From contig NC_044277.2 in NCBI RefSeq assembly GCF_004027225.2, positions 101,611,725 through 101,675,724 on the forward strand: a DNA stretch of 64,000 bases, written 5' to 3'. The notes beneath the pieces are model-generated. The model was given only the letters and a program-made list of their open reading frames with translations. It made no database searches and had not been told where the DNA came from. This document shows positions 35,583-64,000 of this stretch, in pieces; position 1 is the first letter of the stretch; every line of letters starts with the position of its first letter. The DNA is from Strigops habroptila. Its lineage: Eukaryota > Chordata > Aves > Psittaciformes > Psittacidae. Both the position numbers and the translations under genes were made by a program.

Positions 35583-37206
35583 CCCCTCTAACCCAGCTTA
35601 GCAATGTGGAGGCCACCTCAAGGTGCACCTCTAAGGCCACCTGACCAAGCCAACTTGCTATTTAGAGTGGTTTTGGGCAGAAGAAGGAAGAGCTTAGCTG
35701 GGCAATGACTGAAAGTGCCACTTTAGACTTGCCCAGGGGGTTCAGTTGCTTTTGCATGCTGGACATTACTGCCAGAGCTTCAGTGACAGCAAGAAGGAGG
35801 TTCACCACCCCCTCCCCAGAGCTGGGTGCTCCCCACGCCCAGAGCAGCACTCTCCACCCTCCTGCTCCCTCCTTAGCCACCAGGTTTTGCCTTTGAGGTT
35901 GCACAGAGGTGGCAAAACACAAAACCACATCGATACAATGCTGACTTTCAATATTTCGACATGCCTTTGGAGCGCAAGCAGCCCCTCCATTAAAACTAGC
36001 CAGTGTGAAATGATCTCCTTCCCTCTCTGCTTTTAGCAGCGCTCACCATTGACGGATTCAGCATGCACCCCACGCTCCATTCCCCAGTGCAGCCCCTGCT
36101 GCTCTACGTCCTGGCCATTACATTAATTTCCTGCTATTAACAATGGCAAAGAGCTCTAATGCCACAAAGCGATGGCAGGAGCCGAAGGAAAGATCAATAA
36201 ACCACTGTTAGCTTGCAAAAACTGAGCCAGCTTGTCTTCAAACCCCGTGTGGTCACCAGACAAGCCAAATGCATAGTTACACAAAATTAAGGACCATTTT
36301 CTTCTTTTTTCCTCTCAGTAGATCTGTTTGATTTTGAAGATTTCCTTCAGCATTTCTGTTATTTTAATAGGCTTTTTTCCCCCTGCCTTTTTTTTTTTTT
36401 TTTTTTTCTTTTTTGCTGGCATGAAAATCATCAGCCCTAAATAATGTAGACTGATAACAGACTGTGATAATAGTAGACGAAACTATTAAATGAAAAGCAG
36501 GGAATTAAACCATTCCCTGGAAAACAGGCCATGGTGGAAGACTGCTGCTTCCTGCAAGCTTTGTATCCTTTTAAGCTTGGTTTTTTGTGCAAGATGTTCC
36601 TGCTCCGGTAATCTTTGCTCAGCTCTGCCCTATTTCTGCAAGCCAAAGAGACAGTGAGCTGGTGCACAGGCTCAGCCCTCGCTGACCAGTCGCCCCAGCC
36701 TCGTCCCTCGTTTGGGGATTTTCTCTCAGAAATTAAATGACAGTGAGGAATAAGTTATCCAGGTCCCCTTTTCTAACTGGTCATGATTTCTCTAACTCAC
36801 ATTATGTCTTCCTAGTAATTACGCTGCACAACAAACTTGAGCTGGGGATGGTCAGAAAGCAGCTACATACATGACATGCCAAGACTTCTGCCCTGATAAG
36901 GTGACAGCTTTTCCAACAAGGGGGATTATGAGTGATGAGTAGCAGACTTTGTCACTGGAGCGCGGATACAAGAAGAAAAGGCTTTGCGTAAGCATCTTTC
37001 TAGTAAGACCCAGGAGGACAAATAGTAGAGCATGAGTATGGCCCAGTTGGACCCTTCTTTGGTGAGCAGGAGAAGCTTGATGTTTATGAGCTGTGGTTGA
37101 GCAGTTTTCCACTGGCTTTCTAGAAAAGTTTGGCTGCTGCAGGGTAAAGGAAGGTGAATTCTTAGTCTAACAAAGACTCTCACCTGCAAATCTTCCCAAA
37201 GTCAAG

Positions 37207-37263
37207 TAATAATAATAAACAACAACAACAACAATAATAATAATAGTAATAATAATAACAACT
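37207..37263. repeat. AAT/AAC trinucleotide microsatellite
   Basis: A mixed (AAT)n-(AAC)n-(AAT)n array with single-base interruptions, about 57 bases long. Confidence 0.9.
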
Positions 37264-39486
37264 GGTAATATATCTATTTGTCTCTATCTCAGTGATTGTG
37301 GGTCCACCATACTCTGGGGCTGGCTTTATCTCACCTGAATTCATGTCTCTACAGCACAGATGTAAACATCTGAGCCAGTCATCCCCTATTTAAAATCAAA
37401 AAAGAGAAAAAAGGAGATGGAGAAAGTGATTTTTCTGCCCTATTTAGATGTTCACTCAGGGGTGAGACTCCAGGACTCCTACTGGCTTCATTTTCACGGC
37501 TGCAAAAGGGAGCTGGGCTCAGAGTGAGACATCCCTATTAGTTCACAGTGGTTTTAGCCCACAGGAGCCAATCTATTCAGGAAAAGAGCAGGGGCTGTAG
37601 GGACACAGCCTGTAATGGCCAGCAGCTATTAGACATCATTGGCACACAGAGTCAGCACTGCAGATGCGTCTGATGCAAAAACATCCCAGCCCTCAACAAT
37701 TTGTTTGCTGTGCTGCACTGATGAAGCTCTGCCTGCAAATGGTCCTGGCTGCGTGCAGCCACCCAAGGGAGTGAGCTGGTGCGGACAGGGATGTGGAAAA
37801 GCTGCCATAATGCACACAGAAGGAGATGGTTATTTCCCAGGTATTTTTCATGACTTTGTTTTTATTTATTGGTAGGCAGAAGATAGTCATGCAGGAGACA
37901 GGGAAACTAGCGGGAGTTGTGAACACTTGGTGAAATACTAACATACAATCCAATGGTATCTGCTGTTCTTCCCTATGTTTCTTTTTACAAAGCAAAATAA
38001 ATTACATTTTGCAATTGTCCTTTTTTTTAATATCATGTCCCAACATACTTCTGTTGTATAGGATCCTTCAGCTATGAGGTTCATCTCTTTCCCCTAGATT
38101 TTTTCTGTATTTCCTCTGATAGTTTGCCTCTATTTTCTAATAAAAAGCCGTACTAAAAAAAGCTGCTATTTAGTGCTGTTGTATTTGAGTCACCCAGAAA
38201 AAGATGGAGGTGGGGGAGGTGAGACCTTGGGATGGATGCATCCCCCTTGCACCAGGACACCAGCATCCTCATCTCGATTCAACCCTTCATCCCATGGCAG
38301 GTCTGAAGGGGGGTTGTATGAGACTGAGATTTTGCTGTAGGAATAACCGAGAAAGAACTTAACTTTCCAAGTGTCTCTATAAACATTTGGAAAATACATG
38401 CAAACTCCTCACTCATATTGGTGTAAATCAGTCTGCAAAAATCAGTCATAAACAGAAGCAAAATACAAGTGACTGGTGAGAAATCTTGTCTCCAAGCATC
38501 CTGGTTGTCTCCTGCTCAGATCATTGCTGTTTGCTGGTGATCACAGTTTTGCAAACAGGAGCTCATCAATGGGGAATGAGCAGCAGGGCAGGAAGTGAGA
38601 ATGAGGCTTTTTTCATTTGTGTTCACACCTTGCATCATGAGCATCCCAAAACCACTCTTCATGCCAGCCCTGCCATGCTTCCTGGGGCAGGAGAACACCC
38701 TTTTTGAAGAAGTGGGAAGCAGACATGGTGGAAAAGATATGAACCACTTTAATTTAACAGATCCCCCGGTGCGCTCAGCTAAGATGCTGCTCCCGCTGTG
38801 CTCCTGCTCCCTTCCCACCGTTTGCCCCAGACCTTAATCTTGCTCTGAGGTTTGTGATGGCACCTGGGCTACACATCTGGGGACCTCTCTGAGCCAGACG
38901 TGTGTCACAGGCCATTTGCTGACATACTGGGATGTTCCTTTCCAGTGTCCCTTAGCTATTTTCTGAGCAACTCTCACTGACCAGGTGAGTTTCCATATCC
39001 TCCAACCTCCATCAATCCCCGTTTCTGTTTGCACCAAACAGCCGGCCGAGAGAGCAGACTTCCTCCTTCCCTCCTACAGAGGGACATCTGTTATTCAGAA
39101 CAAAATATTATGTTGTCATGTTATTTAATCAAGACAAAATTCATAGGCAGCATCTGTGCAGAAGATAAAATGTTTCGGGACAGTTTAGTCCTTTTCTTAT
39201 CTGAGTCTCTGAGTGATTACGGTTATGTAAAGACTTCTCTTTCAAACACAGAGATGGAGTTTCATAAGCAAGGGACCGAAATAGTGCCAAGTAGCCAACC
39301 ATCTCCCCTTGATCACACTGGATTAGTACAATTAATCTGTAGGTATTAGTGACCAGGAGGGTTTTGACTGGAAAATATAATATATATTTATTATTTCATA
39401 TCTGATTTCCCCCAAGAGGCAGAAAATTCAATCCTGGGCTTTTCTTTTCATCATTACATTTTTGCAAAGAGGGTTGTGGGAATTGG

Positions 39487-39828
39487 AAAATTACTGAGGG
39501 GCTCCTGATGAGAGGAGGGACAGTTAGCAATGAGAGGAATGAGACCTCTGCCCATTTCTTAGTCTTCTGAGAATGATGCAATTGGGAATTGCTTGATGGA
39601 TGAGCGCAAACTGGTGTGGGACCTCAGCCAGGACCTGCGGGGGTTGGTGGGAGGGCAGCAAATATCCACCAGTATAACCAGCCCTAAAGGCACTTTCAGT
39701 ATTGCTATTGCTGCCTAACACTGGAGGAAACCACAGCTCAGAAATATGGAATTATTTAGCTGGGAGAGGAGCAGGAATCCTTATTCTTATGCTCCTGTTC
39801 AATTACTGTAACAGTATGTCTCATAGAA
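39487..39828 (+). repeat. 340-bp dispersed repeat, copy 1
   Basis: This segment aligns along its length with 41738-42078 in the same orientation. The forward frame that is open across copy 2 is interrupted here by a length change around 39690-39705 (ctaaaggcactttcag against cttttgacac). The encoded stretch (NCL-DE-LVWDLSQDL type) is conserved between copies but I do not recognise it. It may derive from an internal or LTR part of an endogenous retroelement. Confidence 0.7.
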
Positions 39829-41353
39829 ATACCCCTTTCACTACTTATGAACCCTTTGAAGAAAGGGAAGACCTTTGGTCTGTTCCCAAAGTGAAAGGAA
39901 AGTATCCGACAAGCTTTCTTTGCTTTGGCTTTTGGGGAACAGGAGCTGAGGGTTTCTCACTTTTCTTGCTGCAAAGCAGCTGCATTTCTCATCAATTTAT
40001 AAAGAAAGACGCAGAGGCCTGGTCTGAAGCAGTGCCTATTTAACCCTGTTACAGATCAACTGCCTTTAGCACTCCACCCGTTATAGGTTGGCATAGATGG
40101 ATTTAGCTTGTGCAGGTTGATATGTGTGCTGACTGCTGGGAATACAACTGATTCCAACCCTGGTTCTTCCCATACCTCCAAGTCCTCACAGACCAGCCAA
40201 CAGCAACCAGAATCTGCAAAGCAAAGAGAGGAAGAACAGCACAAATACAGAGTGATCTTTCCTCTGACGATCTATTTCAAAGCTGTCACCTGCTAATTTT
40301 ATCTATTATTCACCAGTTTTTGTACTAGAAAAGAAAATCTTCACACACTTCCTTAAAGTGAGGGTGATCCTAAATACTGCCTGAACCCACAGCTAAAGCC
40401 CCAGTGATGCAAGCCGAGATATTACTTTAAAAAGACCCATGGGTTTTGCCAGTGCTTTTCTTTTTCTGTAGCTTTATGAAATGAATGAGAAAGGTTTTCA
40501 CATCCCCTTGCAGGGGAGATAGCTGCAGATTACAGCAGTGTTACATGATCAGCTCAGATCGGAACATGGAAATGAGTGTGGCAGAGCAATGTGGAGTTAG
40601 ATTGAGTTCAGCAGCCCCTGCTTATAAATACTGAATTCTGCCTATCTGGCTCAGAAGGTGAATTGCAGGTCACAGCAAAGATAGGAATCAAAAAGCTTTA
40701 AGCTGAATTTCCAAAGTACATCTGTTGGAGATGTCTTTGTTAGGCCAAGCCTGTCACCTTCAGGGTTTTTTGTTATCAGGGGGATTTTGCAATGGACAGA
40801 CTAGCTAAGGTTCATGCCACTGTCTTCAGGCATTGGCTGTCCTCCCCTCCCCGGTGTCCCCTCTATCAGCAGAGCAAAACCCAGTGGTTTCCTGATGCCT
40901 GTTTGTAATGCCCACTTAAGACACAGACAAGTTATGCCCCAGACCCCACCAGTCACAGAGGCTGCCCCAGAGGGCGCAACCATCCATGCTATATATAATC
41001 ACATTTAATAGGTGGGTCACCCCTAACTCTATAAACTCTTGGCAAGGGGATCCAAACTCTGCTCTTACACCCCAGCTATGCACTCCCCTGAAGATGAATT
41101 GCTGTGAACTACATTTTGAAGATTTTCTTAGGATTGTTGCCTCACTTGCATTAAAATCCAGGCTGCAACAGCATCTTCAGCCATTGAATTAACAAAGAGC
41201 ATTAGAGCAGCACAGCGCTAAAGGCCCAGGGCTTCAGCAAAACTGAGATAGCCACAAGGGTTAAAAATAATACATATGGATTCAGTGACTAAATACCTTT
41301 CTTGTGCCTGCTATTTCCTGCCTGACAGCACCCTCTTCTGGGTGCTGCTCGCT
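39829..41353. other. DNA between the two 340-bp repeats
   Basis: No exon and no retroviral core or polymerase frame is visible between the two repeat copies, so they are not obviously the LTRs of one provirus. A string at 40127-40150, read in reverse, resembles the middle of the SBS motif (ATTCCCAGCA) but lacks the ACTAC block. Confidence 0.4.
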
Positions 41354-41570
41354 GAATCATAGAATCACAGAGTGGTTTGGGTTGGAGAGGACCTTAGAGT
41401 TCCAACCTCTGCCATGGGCAGGGACACCTTCCACTAGACCAGGTTTCTCCGAGCCCTTCCAACCTGGCCTTGAATACTGCCAGGGATGGGGCAGCCACAG
41501 ATCCTCTGGGCAACCTGTGCCAGGGCCTCACCACCCCCACCTTGCTCAGCTCAGTGTCTTGAGCACCGGC
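41354..41570 (-). repeat. CR1 LINE 3' end, reverse orientation
   Basis: 'tgaatcatagaatcacaga' begins a standard antisense CR1, with 'ggtttgggttggagaggac' and 'cttgaatactgccaggga' following. It is 5' truncated. Confidence 0.9.
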
Positions 41571-41737
41571 AACTAAAGGGCAGAGCCCTCTCAGGGTGAA
41601 TTTAAGCAGAATAGCATTAGGCAGTCTCTTCTGAGATATTTTTCTCCCTTTAAAGGAGTTTGAAGATTGCTTCTTGAATGATCAAGTGCTAGTCAAAGTT
41701 GCAGCACCCGATTATTCAGTAGCCACTAGCTGACGGT

Positions 41738-42078
41738 AAAAAATTACTGAGAGGCTCCTGATGAGAGGAGGGGGGAGCAGTTAGCAAAGACGGGAATGAG
41801 ACCTCTGCCCATTTCTTATGTCTTCTGAGAATGATGCAATTGGGAATTGCCTGCTGGATGAGCACAGACTGGTGTGGGACCTCAGCCAGGACCTGCTGGG
41901 GTTGGTGGCAGGGCAGCAAATATCCCCCGACACAATCAGCCTTTTGACACTGCTATTGCTGCTTAACACTGGAGGAAACCACAGCTCAGAAATACGGAAT
42001 TATTCACCTGGGAGAGGAGCAGGAATCCTTATTCTTATGCTTCTGTTGAGTTGCTGTTGCAACATGTCTCACAGAGCA
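41738..42078 (+). repeat. 340-bp dispersed repeat, copy 2
   Basis: This is the second copy of the segment at 39487. Here a forward frame of 112 codons (41818-42156) runs through the repeat. It ends with a hydrophobic stretch (GAGILILMLLLS) that would be a single membrane span if translated. I do not recognise a family. A retroelement envelope-like tail is one possibility but is not supported by any diagnostic motif. Confidence 0.65.
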
Positions 42079-43318
42079 ATAGACACTGGTAAAACCTGGC
42101 AAATTGCCGCTTTGCATTGCTGGAACAGCAGGCAAAAATCAGCCCTGTGCTGGTGAGGGCGGCCCTCAAGTTTTTAATGAAGTCCTCAGACATGTTCCAG
42201 CCTTTTTTGGTTTGTTTGCTTAAAATGCAGGTGAGCAAGCACCTTTCTGCATGGCACGTACATATTAGTCAGGACAAGGACAGGCGTGTTCAGCTGGCTA
42301 CATCTCACAGCAACATGGAGTGCAAGCTAAGAAGGGTATGAGCAGCTGCCCAGGGATGCTGAGCAGGGCCAGAGCAGCCACAAGTAGCATCCATCTGGCC
42401 AGGCACTAGATTCCACTTCGTCTAACTCGCCCTCTGCAATGGCAGGAGCGCCTTGCTTGTGGCTGGCGTTGGTCAGGTCTCCACTTGAACGGATTTAACA
42501 TAGTGCAGCTGGTTCCAGGGCTTGTTTGTATTTTAAATAACAAGGCTTTTAACTACAAACCTCATGCAGGGCTTACCTGCATCCTAGGCTAACACTCCCC
42601 TCTGAAGGCGAGACAATTTGCTGGCTAATTAGTTCCCTGGTGATGGTTTCCCACTCACAGCTGCAAACTTCATCTGTTCTTACATGACAGGTATAGTGCT
42701 GCTACATTTGTTGGTAGTGTGTGGGTGCTTAATTACCTTTTTCAAGCATGGGTAGCAGCAAGGGCTGGGGAGATGGGTGGAGTTGACCTGACTTCCCAGC
42801 TACTGCTCAAAATGCAGCAGTGGGAGGCAGGAGTGGCTGGGAGGGCGCAGGTCAGACGCTTGCTTGGAAGCAGTAAGGGCCTTCGATGCAGCTCAAAACC
42901 CAAGTCATTTCAGGGTCCACTTGGATCATCCAAAACGGGGACACCCCAAAGCACTGATTGCTTTGGAAAGCCCTTCCCACCCTTCAGTACTCCTCTCCCT
43001 GCCTGTTGGTTTGTACAGCATCTGGTACACAGGCACCTTGGCTTGTCTAGTCCATCTTACACTTAACAACCAGGTTTATTACTTTAGCTCTGTGTATCTT
43101 GGAACATTTGCCAAAGATGATAACCCTTGCTCACCCCAGCACAGGGGAAACTGAGGCCAGGAAAACCTCCTACCAGGGAGGCACAGGCATACATCTCCAC
43201 CGTTAAGAATACTTGAAGCATCCCAGACCAAAGAAAAACCTGGTGCATTTGCCTTGCTTCAAGGCAGACACCTCTTACGAGTCCATCTGGTGCTTGAAAA
43301 AGTGCAGTTTAACTCACG
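42079..43318. other. Intergenic DNA downstream of GARS1
   Basis: No exon is supported. A MIR-like complement string (ggggaaactgaggccagg) lies near 43145. Confidence 0.4.
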
Positions 43319-43439
43319 GCCAGGTTGGATGGGGCTTTGAGCAATCTGGTCTAATGGAAGGTGTCCCTAGCAGAGATTGGAACTGGATGAGCTTTAAGGT
43401 CCCTTCCAATCCAAACCATTCTGTGATTCTATGATTCTG
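43319..43439 (+). repeat. CR1 LINE 3' end fragment
   Basis: 'ggccaggttggatggggct' through 'ttccaatccaaaccattct' and the octamer tail 'gtgattctatgattctga' identify a sense-oriented CR1 3' end about 500 bases beyond the GARS1 poly(A) site. An A-rich tract follows at 43717-43745. Confidence 0.9.
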
Positions 43440-43955
43440 ACTAAAGCTCTCACGTCATCATTTGATTTCACTACCCAGCATTGTCTACGTGCATGTTTTA
43501 AAGAGAGCTCTTGCAAACGTGTAAAAGACTGGGCCAGTGCAATGACTTCCTGCTGAGCTGCCCCTGCAGCCACATGGTGGTGGCAGAAACAGGACTAGCG
43601 CCGTCTTGCACTAGAGTCTGAGGTGATGTGAACCCAGACGGAAGGGTGTATGGTCCCTGACTGCTTGAGGCGCTGTCACAAACCTGTAACACCAACAGCT
43701 CTAAGCAGGAGGGGAAAAAAAAAAAAGGAGAAAAAAAAGAAAAGACAAAACCCCCAGACATTTCTGAAGAAAGCACAAGGCTGCATGAACACAGAGAAGC
43801 AGGCATATATAATGGTGTTTTTATTCATAACACCTTTAACTTGGACTGCAATTCTTTCCGTTTTTAAAGTTAAATTCGGGCAGCAATTGAGGAAAAAAAC
43901 AAACAAATAGTCCCTGTGTACACAAACAATGCAGCTTTGAATAATACATGATAAG

Positions 43956-43961
43956 TTTATT
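43956..43961 (-). promoter_or_regulatory. Poly(A) signal of GARS1
   Basis: On the reverse strand AATAAA occurs 63 bases after the stop codon, followed by 'cttatcatgtattattcaa' and T/G-rich sequence. A second hexamer (44023-44028) overlaps the stop codon itself and is too close to serve a normal 3' UTR. Cleavage is expected near 43935-43945. Confidence 0.65.
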
Positions 43962-44023
43962 TCATATTAACATAAACAGTAAAAAGTGGACATTTGACAG
44001 GATTTTAATTCAGGTCCTTTTCT

Positions 44024-64000
<19,977 letters not shown>

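Larger units (their letters stand above)
35351..39486. other. Repeat-bearing intergenic DNA
   Basis: No exon is supported. A T-run lies at 36388-36414. All open frames are short and lack recognisable domains. Confidence 0.4.

Noticed and set aside
40127-40150. Reverse-strand match to the middle of the SBS promoter motif
   Set aside because: It keeps ATTCCCAGCA but lacks the ACTAC block, and no exon or splice signal follows on that strand.
39487-42078. The 340-bp direct repeats as two LTRs of one provirus
   Set aside because: No clear TG...CA ends, TATA or poly(A) order in the repeats, and no gag, pol or env frame in the 1.9 kb between them.

Overview
This window looks like nuclear DNA of a bird. 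Several truncated CR1 LINE 3' ends lie in both orientations, one solo LTR is visible, and the one gene that can be named with confidence, glycyl-tRNA synthetase, is split into small exons of vertebrate type. Nothing bacterial or organellar is present.

Layout. Bases 1 to about 19,380 show no exon I can support, only repeats: CR1 fragments near 9.1, 11.6, 12.1 and 12.4 kb, and weak MIR-like pieces. From 19.4 to 26.2 kb lies an apparently intact C2H2 zinc-finger gene on the + strand. It has a ZNF143/THAP11-type promoter motif at 19,380, a probable leader exon at 19,615-19,759, and a single large coding exon (21,986-23,848, 620 residues). This exon encodes seven fingers, a 226-residue linker carrying six regularly spaced SUMO-consensus motifs, then six more fingers. 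A poly(A) signal lies near 26,211. From 29.0 to 34.3 kb are decayed relatives of this gene: two diverged copies of its promoter and leader exon (near 29.1 and 31.0-31.3 kb) and a five-finger pseudogene (33,568-34,266) with an in-frame stop and two frameshifts. A 652-base solo LTR follows in reverse orientation (34,699-35,350). Bases 35.4-43.9 kb hold repeats only, including a 340-base direct repeat present twice (39.5 and 41.7 kb).

Bases 43.94-64.0 kb hold the 3' part of GARS1 on the - strand. Fourteen coding exons, the first cut by the window edge, join in one unbroken frame of 581 residues. They run from within the class II catalytic core to the natural C-terminus and stop codon. Thirteen exon joins were read. 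Twelve use GT-AG; one intron (52,925-53,462) has U12-type AT-AC ends with a near-perfect U12 branch site.

The two gene groups are convergent and are not expected to work together. GARS1 charges tRNA-Gly in cytosol and mitochondria. The zinc-finger protein is a likely DNA-binding, SUMO-regulated transcription factor of unknown target. The main points of interest are the SUMO-repeat linker, the block-duplicated finger array with a reciprocal core swap, the triplicated promoter/leader unit and the AT-AC intron.
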